NCBI GenBank assembly: GCA_035561515.1
Contig: DATMXP010000039.1
Span: forward strand, 1-64,000
Reading direction: 5' to 3'
Length of the DNA stretch: 64,000 nt
Source of the DNA: Terriglobales bacterium
GTDB lineage: Bacteria > Acidobacteriota > Terriglobia > Terriglobales > Acidobacteriaceae
Within the stretch, counting starts at the first letter, position 1, and every line of letters begins with the position of its first letter. The position numbers were made by a program, and so were the translations under genes. Below are positions 33,599 through 42,310 of this stretch, one piece after another. The notes below the pieces were generated by a model that was not told the DNA's origin, searched no databases, and was given only the letters and a program-made list of their open reading frames with translations.

Positions 33599-34039
33599 AT
33601 GAACCGCTCTTACCCTGAGCGCCCGATCGTGGGCGTTGGTGCTGTCATCATCCATGATGGCCGCGCGCTTATCGTGCAGCGTGCGTACGAGCCCCGCAAA
33701 GGTGAATGGACTGTGCCGGGTGGCGTGCTTGAAGTTGGCGAGACCCTGCGTGCTGGGGTGGAAAGGGAAGTGCTCGAAGAAACCGGACTCATGGTGAAGG
33801 CCGGAGAAGTGGTGGATGTTTTCGAGAATATCTGGCCGGATTCTCACGGGAAAACCGAGTTTCACTTCGTACTGGTGGACTTTCACTGCGAGGTCATTTC
33901 GGGTGAACTCCATGCGGCGACTGATGTTGCCGATGCGCGCTGGGTTACGCCGAAAGAGCTTCCTTCCCTGGAACTCATAGGCAAAACGGCCGAAGCGATC
34001 CGGAAGGGATTTGAGAAGAAGGGGATAGCCTGCAAATAA
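33599..34039 (+). CDS. Nudix hydrolase
   Basis: A 146-aa hydrolase. The Nudix box is complete: GGVLEVGETLRAGVEREVLE followed by ETGL fits GX5EX7REUXEEXGU. RPIVGVGAVIIHDGRALIVQ is the usual first strand. The substrate (NDP-sugar, oxidised nucleotide, NADH-type) cannot be told from the box. The call is secure at family level only. Its 3' end faces the predicted minus-strand RNA gene. Confidence 0.92.
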   Translation: MNRSYPERPIVGVGAVIIHDGRALIVQRAYEPRKGEWTVPGGVLEVGETLRAGVEREVLEETGLMVKAGEVVDVFENIWPDSHGKTEFHFVLVDFHCEVISGELHAATDVADARWVTPKELPSLELIGKTAEAIRKGFEKKGIACK

Positions 34040-34298
34040 CAACGCCCCAGAATCCGTAGCGGTAGGATTCCGGGGCGTCCGGTAGCTCGTTGAAATTGGC
34101 CTGAGGCGGTCTCCCTTACGGGGTCTCAGACACTGGGCTTTTCGGCTTACAGCAACTGCTGCCGCCACTGAACTCAAACCGAAAGCCGAGCGGAGGAGTT
34201 AAGGCGAGACGCCTTAGACCTCAAGCACCTCACTGTGGCTAATGTAACTATGACTATCAGAACTCATAGATTGTCTGGACCACCTCCTCTCTCAGTGT
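34033..34298 (-). ncRNA. Predicted orphan structured RNA, about 260 nt
   Basis: There is no protein-coding frame worth calling, yet there is a complete transcription unit on the minus strand: promoter (34305-34334), start near 34298, terminator (34042-34078 with a TTGTTATTT tail). The RNA folds well on paper. A GAGGAG near its 5' end (34284-34289) pairs with CTCCTC (34193-34198), enclosing a 6-bp hairpin (34248-34253 with 34264-34269) and a perfect 7-bp TAAGGCG/CGCCTTA hairpin (34200-34216). Then come TCGGCTT/AAGCCGA (34142-34148 with 34183-34189) and CTGAG/CTCAG around a CCC-GGG hairpin (34101-34129). It is not tmRNA, RNase P or SRP RNA by their landmarks. 6S RNA or an acidobacterial orphan RNA remain possible. 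Confidence 0.6.
34042..34078 (-). terminator. Terminator of the predicted RNA, also facing the Nudix gene
   Basis: A 14-bp stem ACGCCCCAGAATCC/GGATTCCGGGGCGT with one mismatch and a 9-nt loop. On the minus strand it is followed by TTGTTATTT, a good U-tract. On the plus strand no U-tract follows, so it primarily serves the minus-strand transcript. Confidence 0.8.
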
Positions 34299-34304
34299 AG
34301 TTAC

Positions 34305-34334
34305 AGATTAGTACACAGTGTTTTGGGCTGTCAA
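34305..34334 (-). promoter_or_regulatory. Promoter of the predicted structured RNA
   Basis: On the minus strand: a perfect -35 TTGACA (34329-34334), an 18-nt spacer, and a -10-like TAATCT (34305-34310). It points away from ubiX and into a region with no protein gene. Confidence 0.6.
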
Positions 34335-34405
34335 AGCCAGCTCTGGAATTTTTAGAGTGCCTTTCTTGAGACGGGAGGTAACTTCCATGTCACTTGATTT
34401 CGCAG

Positions 34406-35017
34406 CTATATCTTCCAGCGATACATCCCGTCGTTCGGCAGTCCAACGTGCTGGAGCACGCGGTAAGCGAACTGGCGCGCGATTTCCTCGATCGAGTCGG
34501 GACGATTATAGAGTGCAGGTATGAGAGGGAAGATGGTTGCTCCTGCATCCGCGGCACGGTACATGTTGCGAATGTGAATCTTGTTCAACGGTGTTTCGCG
34601 GACGCAGAGTACCAGGCGACGTGTTTCTTTCAGGCACACATCGGCCGCGCGTTCGATCAGGCGCTCAGCGATTCCGTTCGCGATGCGAGCCAGGGTTCCC
34701 ATGCTGCAAGGGATGACGATCATTCCGTCGGTTGGATACGAACCACTCGCCACGTTGGCACCGATGTCATCGTTGCTCTGCTGAACAACCTTCGAAGACT
34801 TCGTCCCAAGTACCTGCTCCACGAGATTACTACGGCCTTTGAGGTCGAGTTCCTCGGCCATGACGCGCAGAGCACTGTCGGAGGCGATCAGGTTCACACA
34901 GCCGACCCGGGGGTCGGTATCGAGGATCCGTAGCAGTTGCTGGAGGAATATGGAGCCACTGGCGCCGGTTGTGGCGACGGTCAAATTCAGTGTGTCTCCA
35001 TGCCAATGTACTTGCAT
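34406..35017 (-). CDS. ubiX: Flavin prenyltransferase UbiX
   Basis: A 203-aa enzyme that attaches dimethylallyl to FMN to make prenylated FMN, the cofactor of UbiD-type decarboxylases. N-terminal LTVATTGASGSIFLQQLL is the FMN-binding start. DGMIVIPCSMGTLARIANG and RRLVLCVRETPLNKIHIRNM are the hallmark UbiX blocks. AGGAG sits 6 nt before the ATG. No ubiD is in this window. Divergent from the ChaN-like gene. Confidence 0.93.
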   Translation of the reverse strand: MQVHWHGDTLNLTVATTGASGSIFLQQLLRILDTDPRVGCVNLIASDSALRVMAEELDLKGRSNLVEQVLGTKSSKVVQQSNDDIGANVASGSYPTDGMIVIPCSMGTLARIANGIAERLIERAADVCLKETRRLVLCVRETPLNKIHIRNMYRAADAGATIFPLIPALYNRPDSIEEIARQFAYRVLQHVGLPNDGMYRWKI

Positions 35018-35119
35018 CTAATCTCCTAAAGAATCCCTCCGAAGTTCCTCCGGACGGGTGAGGATAGGAACAGCAGTTCGCCCAAGTCAAGTGTCTTGCG
35101 TGCGCAGCTGCCTGGGGAC

Positions 35120-36781
35120 ATGGCTACGAATCCACTACTACGCTTCCGCCGCAGCGCTGCACAACTGCATGCGCTCGCCGAAGTGGAGCGTACGATTCGA
35201 GCTACCGATAGCAAGTGCCGGCGCAAGTACCTGCGCGACTTCAATGATGCGTTCCAGACCTACCGCCGCGTACTCGCTACGAGCGACATCGATCAAATGC
35301 TCTCCTCGGCGGAAACGATCCTGGTTGGAGACTACCACGCGTTGCCCGCCTCGCAACGTTTCACCGCGCAACTGGTTGAGAAACTTGTCACGACAGGAAA
35401 AGAAGTGGTGCTTGGGGTGGAGGCGATTGTCGCCAGCGATCAGCACATTCTGGATGAGTGGCAACGTCGAGAAATCGATAGTGATGAGCTGCGCAGCCGA
35501 ATCCGTTTCGAGACCGATTGGGGATACGATTGGCAGCCGTTCCGCGAATTGATGGAACGGGCCCGTGCCGCCGGCGTGAAGGTGTTTGGGCTCGACTGTA
35601 CGCCGAGACAAGACATGCGCAGCATCCGTGCCCGCGACCGGCACGCTGCCGCCAAGATTTCTGAAATTCGGAAGACGCATCCGAACGCGGTCACCGTGGT
35701 TCTGTTCGGCGAATCGCACCTAGCGCCGAATCACCTGCCAAAGCTTATCCGAGAACTGCGGCCGCGCGATCAGATGCTCACGGTGCTGCAAAACGTGGAC
35801 GCACTCTATTGGCTTTCGGCAGGCGAGCCACAGGATCTGGTCGAAGCCGTGGAAGTAAATCACGGCGTGGTGTGCGTTTTTTCAGCCACTCCGCTTGAAA
35901 AATACGAGCATTACCGGCTCTGCATCGAGCGATGGAAACTGGAACGCGCGGGAAAGCTAGATCTGGCCCCAAGTTTCTATAACCTCATCGGAACTCTCTT
36001 TCGGTTCCTGAACTTGAACCTGTACGCCGCTCGTGGAGACCGTGCGCCTTCGTTCCTCGTGGATGAGTTGCCGGAGGTCTGGTGCGTCAAGGGAGAAGAA
36101 CAACTCGAGCGCCTGTTATATCGCCGCATGAGCACCAGAGTGCAGGAAGTGACCACCGCCATCCGTGAACTGGGCAGCTACTACGTACCTGAACGTAACG
36201 TGATCGTGGCGCACGAGTTCCGCATGCCATGGGCCGCCGAGCAGGCTTCACGGTTCGTATTCAGCGCATGTCGAGGCGGAATTCCCAAGCTGACTGGAGA
36301 GGAAGACCGCTTTTATGCCGGAGTAATCGAGGTCGCGCTTGGCTACTTCGGATCGAAGGTCCTGTGCCCGAGCCGAAAGCTTTACACCGAGGCGAGCGTC
36401 TATTCCGAATACCTGAAGTCGGATGCCGAAACCGAACAGGCTGGGCTTTCCCGGCAAGCGTTCCACTCGCTTCTCGATTGGGTCCTGGTCCACAAACACT
36501 ATGAGAAGAACCGTGCTGAGTTCCGCAGAGTCGCCAAAACAATGAGCGCGCAGGAGCGGTGGGGTGAATCGCACCGTGCAGCTGCAGCCACAATGCTGGG
36601 CCAACTGCTGGGCAGCGAATTGTATATGGCCTATCTTCGCGGAACTGTCGGCAAGCGGTTGTTGCGCAAAGTGTATTTCAAGGACCTATCAAAACCAGGT
36701 TCGGCAAAGTCGCTGTATCTTCAAACCACCGAGCGACTTGTGCCCACACGAGCAAGCCGACAGCAGCAGATGGTAAGCTGA
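35120..36781 (+). CDS. ChaN-like (haem-binding uptake domain) protein, long form
   Basis: A cytoplasmic protein of 553 aa from the ATG at 35120 (561 from a TTG at 35096). Residues about 60-270 match the ChaN/DUF399 pattern: [18 protein letters not shown] at the start, [17 protein letters not shown], and [17 protein letters not shown] in the centre. The C-terminal half (about 280-550) is a large unrecognised extension with [20 protein letters not shown] and a basic end. No signal peptide is seen, whereas many ChaN proteins are exported lipoproteins. It stops 16 nt before larB, so the pair is probably one operon. Role unknown; haem binding is only the family association. Confidence 0.7.
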   Translation: MATNPLLRFRRSAAQLHALAEVERTIRATDSKCRRKYLRDFNDAFQTYRRVLATSDIDQMLSSAETILVGDYHALPASQRFTAQLVEKLVTTGKEVVLGVEAIVASDQHILDEWQRREIDSDELRSRIRFETDWGYDWQPFRELMERARAAGVKVFGLDCTPRQDMRSIRARDRHAAAKISEIRKTHPNAVTVVLFGESHLAPNHLPKLIRELRPRDQMLTVLQNVDALYWLSAGEPQDLVEAVEVNHGVVCVFSATPLEKYEHYRLCIERWKLERAGKLDLAPSFYNLIGTLFRFLNLNLYAARGDRAPSFLVDELPEVWCVKGEEQLERLLYRRMSTRVQEVTTAIRELGSYYVPERNVIVAHEFRMPWAAEQASRFVFSACRGGIPKLTGEEDRFYAGVIEVALGYFGSKVLCPSRKLYTEASVYSEYLKSDAETEQAGLSRQAFHSLLDWVLVHKHYEKNRAEFRRVAKTMSAQERWGESHRAAAATMLGQLLGSELYMAYLRGTVGKRLLRKVYFKDLSKPGSAKSLYLQTTERLVPTRASRQQQMVS

Positions 36782-36797
36782 TTCGGGCTCGTGCTTC

Positions 36798-37544
36798 ATG
36801 AATGCCGATCAACTTAAGAAGCTGTTCCAGAAAGTAAAACAAGGCAAGCTCTCGCCGGACGAGGCGGTGCAGCAGCTCCAGCACATGCCATTCGAAGACC
36901 TCGGCTTTGCCAAGGTAGATCACCACCGTAGCGTCCGGGTGGGCATGCCGGAGGTGATCTTTTCCCAGGGCAAAACAGCCTCACAGGTGGCAAACATTTT
37001 CGAGCGCCTTTCCGCCCGCAGCCACAATGTTCTTGCGACGCGCGCCACGATCGAGCAATTCGAGGAGGTGCGTAAGAAGGTTAGCAAGGCCGAGTATCAC
37101 GCCCTGGCCCGCTGCATCACGTTGAAACAGGATCGCAAAAAGTACGGCAAGGGCAGGGTAGCCGTGATTTCCGCCGGCACCAGCGACATCCCGGTCGCCG
37201 AGGAAGCAGTGGTGACTGCGGAAATCATGGGGAACGATGTCGATCATCTTTACGACGTCGGCGTGGCGGGGATCCACCGCCTGCTTGCGAGTCGCGATGT
37301 CTTCAGCAAGGCGCGAGTAGTGATTGTGTGTGCGGGCATGGAAGGCGCATTACCAAGCGTGGTGGGCGGTTTGGTCGGGGTGCCAGTAATCGCGGTGCCC
37401 ACCAGTATTGGTTATGGAGCGTCATTCCAAGGGCTTGCAGCTCTATTGGGAATGTTGAACTCCTGTGCGTCGAACGTGAGCGTGGTAAACATCGATAACG
37501 GGTTTGGCGCGGGTTTTGTCGCTTCGATGATCAACCGGCAATGA
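36798..37544 (+). CDS. larB: Pyridinium-3,5-biscarboxylic acid mononucleotide synthase LarB
   Basis: A 248-aa enzyme for the first step of the nickel-pincer nucleotide cofactor: carboxylation and hydrolysis of nicotinic-acid adenine dinucleotide. The C-terminal half is PurE-like: [54 protein letters not shown] and [29 protein letters not shown] (shown in pieces of that block). The N-terminal helix-rich part ([13 protein letters not shown] pattern) is LarB-specific, which rules out PurE itself. Length is normal. larC lies about 21 kb away; larE is not in the window. Confidence 0.9.
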   Translation: MNADQLKKLFQKVKQGKLSPDEAVQQLQHMPFEDLGFAKVDHHRSVRVGMPEVIFSQGKTASQVANIFERLSARSHNVLATRATIEQFEEVRKKVSKAEYHALARCITLKQDRKKYGKGRVAVISAGTSDIPVAEEAVVTAEIMGNDVDHLYDVGVAGIHRLLASRDVFSKARVVIVCAGMEGALPSVVGGLVGVPVIAVPTSIGYGASFQGLAALLGMLNSCASNVSVVNIDNGFGAGFVASMINRQ

Positions 37545-37546
37545 AA

Positions 37547-37569
37547 AGGCGCAGCGAGCCGCTGCGCCT
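37547..37569. terminator. Bidirectional terminator between larB and the convergent gene
   Basis: A perfect 10-bp stem AGGCGCAGCG/CGCTGCGCCT with an AGC loop, 2 nt after the larB stop. The minus strand carries TTTTC after the stem, so it also ends the convergent unknown gene. Confidence 0.8.
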
Positions 37570-37589
37570 GAAAGCCGGATGGCCTTCTA

Positions 37590-38264
37590 TTATTCAGCAG
37601 AGATTTTCCAACCGTTGTCGCCCTTCACCATTACGACGGTTTCCTTCTTATTGTCGCCCTTGTAGAAGTCGGCTCCGTATTTTTCAATCAGTTTGCTGCG
37701 ATCCCAGGTGGTAAAGGCCTTAACAGTCGGGCTGGAGGCGTCGAACAAGTTGCCAACGTCCGTGGTCTTCCAATTCCACTCGTACTCCACCTTGGCCGAA
37801 CTCGGGCCATGCATGGTGATGGAGTTGACCTTCACCAGTTCGCGGGTCGCCAGAGGAATCTCGTAAGAAGTCGTCTTGTCCGGATTCTCCCATTTCTTGA
37901 AACCAGGGACAGAGGCGAATTCCTTGTCGCCAGCGGGGGTGACGCTGACGTTGATTGAGTTCCACGCAAGATCTTTTACCTCGAGGTAGCCGGCTTTTGC
38001 GAGCAGTTTGTAATGAGGGTCTTTGGCCTGCTCGTCCATGTCCGATACGACTTTTCCGACGTGGAAATGAATGCTGGTGCCTTTCGACTTCAGCATTGTG
38101 CTGATAACGGAGGTCGCTTCATCCTGCGACAGTCCCTTTTTCATCTGGAAAACGTAATAGCCGATGCCGCCCAGCACCGACCCAACGAGGAGAACAACCA
38201 GCAGAAGAGGTCCCCAAGATGACCTCTTTTCCATTTCCACTTCTTGCTCAAAAAGTTCCGACAT
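37590..38264 (-). CDS. Membrane-anchored protein of unknown function
   Basis: A 224-aa protein with a short acidic cytoplasmic N-terminus (MSELFEQEVEMEKRSS), one membrane helix (about 19-40, LLLVVLLVGSVLGGIGYYVF) and an extracytoplasmic domain of about 180 residues. That domain resembles two NTF2/cystatin-like units: LSQDEATSVISTMLKSKGT with following strands, and KVEYEWNWKTTDVGNLF through VVMVKGDNGWKISAE. I do not recognise the family. It lies downstream of purB on the same strand with a 115-nt gap. Confidence 0.7.
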   Translation of the reverse strand: MSELFEQEVEMEKRSSWGPLLLVVLLVGSVLGGIGYYVFQMKKGLSQDEATSVISTMLKSKGTSIHFHVGKVVSDMDEQAKDPHYKLLAKAGYLEVKDLAWNSINVSVTPAGDKEFASVPGFKKWENPDKTTSYEIPLATRELVKVNSITMHGPSSAKVEYEWNWKTTDVGNLFDASSPTVKAFTTWDRSKLIEKYGADFYKGDNKKETVVMVKGDNGWKISAE

Positions 38265-38379
38265 TGAAGCCCCCGTCTAGAGATCAGGATGCGATTCCAA
38301 CAGCTCCATCCTATGCAGGGTGCAAAACAACGTCGTTGTCATCCGTCACATCGCAGCGTGATGGATTGGCAAAACAGGC

Positions 38380-39735
38380 CTATCTACCCCGCTTTTTCGA
38401 GGGTTTGCCGGAGCGAGTGCGAACCGGTTTCCGGAGAACCTCTTTGCCGAAGACACGGACGAAAATCTTGTCGACGTTCTTGAGCTGGCGGCTCTGATCA
38501 AAAGCGTACTCCAGGTCCGCTGCGGACACACGTCCCGCAATTTCGGGGTCGCTAAGCACGAGTTCCCTGAAGTTCAGCCCTTCCTTCCATGCCCGCATGG
38601 CATTGCGCTGGACGATGCGGTAAGCGTCTTCGCGTAGGACCCCGTTCTCGACCAGATCCAGCAGCAACTGGCCGCTGAATACCAGTCCGCCAGTGCTGTC
38701 GAGGTTGGCTTGCATGCGCTCCGGGTATACCAACAGGCGGTCGATCAGGTCGGTGGTTTTCACCAGCAGGTAATCAAGCAGGATGGTCGAGTCGGGGAGA
38801 ATGATGCGTTCGACCGATGAGTGCGAAATGTCGCGTTCGTGCCACAGCGCAACGTTCTCAAAGGCTGCTTGTGCATTGGCACGGATTACCCGAGCCAGTC
38901 CGCTGATCTGCTCGCAAGTGATTGGGTTCCGCTTGTGCGGCATGGCGGACGAACCCTTTTGTTTTTCGCTGAAAAACTCTTCGGCTTCGCGTACCTCGGT
39001 GCGCTGCAAGTGACGAACTTCAGTGGCGATCCGGTCAAGCGTGCAGGCGATCACGGCGAGCACCGCGACGTAGTTCGCGTGGCGGTCGCGTTGGATCACC
39101 TGCGAGGTGATGGGAGCGACCTCCAAGCCAAGCCGGCGGCAAATCTTTACTTCGAGGTCAGGATCCAGGTGCGCACCGTTGCCCACGGCCCCCGAGAACT
39201 TGCCGACGCGCATTTCTTCCGATGCACGCTCGAACCGGGCGATGTCGCGCGTGACCTCATCGTAGAAATTGGCGAGTTTCAACCCGAAGGTAATCGGCTC
39301 GGCGTGCACACCGTGCGTGCGGCCGATCTGGGGGGTGTGCCGAAACTCCAATGCGCGACGGCGCAACACTGCTTCCAATTCCTCGAGGTCCTTGCGGATG
39401 ATGGCCGATGCATCCTTTACGAGCAGGGCTTGGGCCGTGTCGACGACGTCGTTCGAGGTGAGTCCGTAGTGCAACCAGCGCGATTCGGGGCCGATTTTTT
39501 CGGCAACGGCTGTGGTGAAAGCGATCACATCGTGCTTCACTTCTGCTTCGATCTGGTGGATGCGGTCCAACTCGAAATCGGCACGGCGCCGGATCATGGC
39601 GGCGGCATGTTTTGGCACGAGTCCGGCTTCCGACAGAGTTGCCGTTGCAGCAAGTTCGACCTCAAGCCATTTCCGGAACCTGGATTCATCACTCCAAATG
39701 CGGCCCATCTCGGGACGGGTATAGCGGGCAATCAC
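38380..39735 (-). CDS. purB: Adenylosuccinate lyase
   Basis: A 451-aa enzyme acting twice in purine synthesis (SAICAR to AICAR and adenylosuccinate to AMP). The superfamily signature GSSAMPHKRNPI is intact, as are YGLTSNDVVDTAQALL and GRTHGVHAEPITFG with its catalytic His. It starts with GTG, supported by GAGGAG 8 nt upstream. The Lys/Arg-rich C-terminal tail (SGKPSKKRGR) is short and ordinary. The end of the gene is followed by a non-coding 115 nt. Confidence 0.96.
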   Translation of the reverse strand: MIARYTRPEMGRIWSDESRFRKWLEVELAATATLSEAGLVPKHAAAMIRRRADFELDRIHQIEAEVKHDVIAFTTAVAEKIGPESRWLHYGLTSNDVVDTAQALLVKDASAIIRKDLEELEAVLRRRALEFRHTPQIGRTHGVHAEPITFGLKLANFYDEVTRDIARFERASEEMRVGKFSGAVGNGAHLDPDLEVKICRRLGLEVAPITSQVIQRDRHANYVAVLAVIACTLDRIATEVRHLQRTEVREAEEFFSEKQKGSSAMPHKRNPITCEQISGLARVIRANAQAAFENVALWHERDISHSSVERIILPDSTILLDYLLVKTTDLIDRLLVYPERMQANLDSTGGLVFSGQLLLDLVENGVLREDAYRIVQRNAMRAWKEGLNFRELVLSDPEIAGRVSAADLEYAFDQSRQLKNVDKIFVRVFGKEVLRKPVRTRSGKPSKKRGR

Positions 39736-39959
39736 TCAGTTATCTCCTCGGGCTCCCCCTGTCGCGCACAACACAGGAGTGAGAACTGAACATTCTAAAT
39801 GTGAGCGAGTTTGCGGCAAACCTGGATTTGTCTCATTGACTTGAGGGCAGCCGGACGCTAGCCTTTTCGACCAGAACGTACCTTACAGGCTGGAGGAGTC
39901 GGGCAAGCGTGTTTTTGGGGATGCGCCTGCCTGAGTGCAATTCCTGTGGGCCTGATTTC

Positions 39960-39978
39960 TATCGTAATACGATATAAT
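39960..39978 (+). promoter_or_regulatory. Palindromic operator overlapping the marR -10 box
   Basis: TATCGTAATACGATA (39960-39974) is a perfect 15-bp palindrome, and its right end merges into a perfect TATAAT (39973-39978). A dimeric MarR repressor bound here would block polymerase, so autorepression is very plausible. The start point would be near 39985, only a few nt before the ATG at 39992. No good -35 is seen. Confidence 0.75.
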
Positions 39979-39991
39979 GTGGGTGGATCGA

Positions 39992-40420
39992 ATGGCCGTC
40001 TCAAAGGAAGAGATCAGTTTGCAGGACATTCAGGCTCTGGCGGAGTTCCGTTACAACATCCGGCGTTTTCTTCGGAAAAGCGAGGAGATACTGCGGGAAC
40101 ATGACTTAAAGCCACAGCAGTATCTGCTGATGCTTTCAGTGAAAGGGCTTCCCGCAGGTGTTCCGACCACCATCACGCACATCGCCGAACGGTTGCAGAT
40201 TCACCATCACAGCACGGTGGAACTGGTGGATCGGCTGGAGGTGCGTGGGCTGGTAAAGCGGACCCGCGGCGGAGAAGATCGCCGGCAGGTGCTGCTCGAA
40301 CTGACGCCCAAAGGGGAAAAGCTGCTGCGCGCCATGGCCTTGCTGCACCGGGACGAATTGCGCAGTAAGGGGCCCGCGCTGGTGGGTGCGCTGAAAAAGG
40401 TACTGGCCTCCCAGAAATAG
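39992..40420 (+). CDS. MarR-family transcriptional regulator
   Basis: A 142-aa winged-helix regulator. I choose the ATG at 39992 (GGGTGGA upstream, outside the -10 box) rather than the in-frame ATG at 39977, which lies inside the promoter. The winged-helix is about residues 45-110: LSVKGLPAGVPTTITHIAER, HSTVELVDRLEVRGLVKRTR and the wing DRRQVLLELTPKGEKLL. It probably binds the palindrome just upstream. The downstream ClC channel gene (48-nt gap) may belong to the same unit, which would make it the regulated function. Ligand unknown. Confidence 0.88.
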   Translation: MAVSKEEISLQDIQALAEFRYNIRRFLRKSEEILREHDLKPQQYLLMLSVKGLPAGVPTTITHIAERLQIHHHSTVELVDRLEVRGLVKRTRGGEDRRQVLLELTPKGEKLLRAMALLHRDELRSKGPALVGALKKVLASQK

Positions 40421-40468
40421 CGGAGCAACGAGCGACTTCCATTCGATCCGGATAGGAAGACTGCTCAA

Positions 40469-42304
40469 TTGAATTCGAAGGATACCTCCGTCTCACAAGC
40501 GCCCAGCCGTATTCCGCCATCCGATACCGTCAACTTTCGGATGTTGATGGTCAGCTGCCTGTCCGCCGTAATCGGACTCGCCGCTGGAGTGATCGCTTAC
40601 CTTCTTTACAACCTCATCGGGCTGCTGACGAACCTGGCGTTCTTCCAGGAGTGGTCATTCGTGTTCCGCAGTCCGCAGTTGCATAGGCTCGGTTCGTGGG
40701 TGATTGTAGTTCCGGTGGTTGGCGCGATCATCGTGGGCTTCATGGCGAAGTACGGCTCGTCGAAAATACGCGGCCATGGGATCCCGGAAGCGATGGAGGC
40801 TGTGCTCACGGGGCGAAGCCGTATCCAGCCCCGTGTGGCGGTTCTGAAGCCGATCTCTGCGGCGATCGCGATCGGGACGGGTGGTCCGTTCGGTGCGGAA
40901 GGCCCGATTATCCAGACCGGCGGAGCGGTCGGATCATTGCTGGGTCAGATTCTGCACACGACCGCGGCGGAGCGAAAAGTCCTGCTTGCCTGCGGCGCCG
41001 CGGCAGGCATGGCCGCAACATTCAGCACGCCGATCGCTGCCGTGATTCTTGCCATCGAACTGCTGCTCTTTGAGTTTCGTTCGCGGTCATTTATCCCGCT
41101 GGTGATTGCCTCTACTCTCGCGACCAGTGTGCACCTGTTGCTCATGGGAGGAGGACCGATGTTTCAGGTCGGTCCTGTGGATTTCGGCGTTCCCGGATCG
41201 TTGCCATGGTATGTCCTGCTTGGGGTGGTTTGCGGGTTTGCCGCGGTCGGTTTTACGAAAGTGCTGTATTGGGTTGAAGACAGCTTTGAACGGCTGCCGG
41301 TTGATCCATTGTGGTGGCCCGCGATCGGAGCATTGGGACTGGGCATTATCGGCTACTTCGTGCCGCGGGTACTCGGCGTTGGATATGACACTATCTCCGA
41401 CATCCTGACATCGAAACTCGCGCTTGAGACGTTGCTCATTGTGCTTGTCTTCAAGTCTCTGGCGCTGGTCATCAGTATCGGTTCAGGTACTTCGGGCGGG
41501 CTGCTGGCACCCATGTTCATGGCGAGTGCCGCGATGGGATCGGCATTCGCACTGATTACGAACCGTCTCATACCGGGAGTCCATCTTGCGCCGGGTGCAT
41601 TCGCTCTGGTGGCCATGGGCGCGGTATTCGGTGCGGCATCGAGAGCGACATTCACGTTCATCATTTTTGCCTTCGAATTGACGCGAGACTACAACTCTGT
41701 GCTCCCGTTAATGCTGGTATGCGTCATCGCGGACGGGATTGGAATGATGTTCATGAAGACGAGCATCATGACGGAAAAGCTTGCGCGCCGGGGACTCCGC
41801 ATCAACCAGGATTACGAGGCCGACGTCCTGCTGGAAGTGAGCGTGGCGGAAGTGATGGATACGAACCCGCCATCTGTGCGTGCTGACATGATGGTTCGCG
41901 ATCTGGCGGACCGGATCTCCAACCGCGACCCGGAATTCCTTCGCCACCAGGGCTTCCTGATTGTGAACGAAGACGGGAAATTGGCCGGCATTATCACGCG
42001 TGGCGACCTCCTGCGGAACTTCGAGGAAGAAATGTCAGGAGAAGGTACCGTTTTGCAGGCGGGCAGGACGGAACTGGTTGTGGCATATCCGGACGAATCG
42101 CTACACGACGCGGCGGTGAAGATGTTGGGGAACGACATCGGACGATTGCCGGTGGTCAAGCGCGAAGACCCGAGAGTGCCGGTTGGATATCTCGGCAGAG
42201 CCGGGATCCTCTCCGCGCGACTGAAACGCATGCACGAAGAAGCGGTTCGAGAGCCGGGATGGCTGAAGGGATGGAAGCGGCCGGTGCCCCAGAAATCGGC
42301 ATAG
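40469..42304 (+). CDS. ClC-family chloride channel/antiporter with C-terminal CBS pair
   Basis: A 611-aa membrane protein. The ClC core (about residues 25-440) has the three selectivity loops in slightly variant form: GHGIPEA (canonical GSGIP), GPFGAEGPIIQTGG with the gating Glu, and GSGTSGGLLAPMFM (canonical GxFxP). Residues about 460-600 are two CBS domains (VAEVMDTNPPSVRADMMVRD and LPVVKREDPRVPVGYLGR), which usually sense adenine nucleotides. The gating Glu would favour proton-coupled exchange. TTG start, with AGGAAG 9 nt upstream. Its 3' end is 6 nt from the convergent ABC exporter gene. Confidence 0.92.
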   Translation: MNSKDTSVSQAPSRIPPSDTVNFRMLMVSCLSAVIGLAAGVIAYLLYNLIGLLTNLAFFQEWSFVFRSPQLHRLGSWVIVVPVVGAIIVGFMAKYGSSKIRGHGIPEAMEAVLTGRSRIQPRVAVLKPISAAIAIGTGGPFGAEGPIIQTGGAVGSLLGQILHTTAAERKVLLACGAAAGMAATFSTPIAAVILAIELLLFEFRSRSFIPLVIASTLATSVHLLLMGGGPMFQVGPVDFGVPGSLPWYVLLGVVCGFAAVGFTKVLYWVEDSFERLPVDPLWWPAIGALGLGIIGYFVPRVLGVGYDTISDILTSKLALETLLIVLVFKSLALVISIGSGTSGGLLAPMFMASAAMGSAFALITNRLIPGVHLAPGAFALVAMGAVFGAASRATFTFIIFAFELTRDYNSVLPLMLVCVIADGIGMMFMKTSIMTEKLARRGLRINQDYEADVLLEVSVAEVMDTNPPSVRADMMVRDLADRISNRDPEFLRHQGFLIVNEDGKLAGIITRGDLLRNFEEEMSGEGTVLQAGRTELVVAYPDESLHDAAVKMLGNDIGRLPVVKREDPRVPVGYLGRAGILSARLKRMHEEAVREPGWLKGWKRPVPQKSA

Positions 42305-42310
42305 ATGCGA

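Noticed and set aside
34033..34298. Reading the RNA region as tmRNA, RNase P RNA or SRP RNA
   Set aside because: It lacks the tRNA-like ends of tmRNA, the conserved core of RNase P and the GGAAGGAAGC-type apical loop of SRP RNA.
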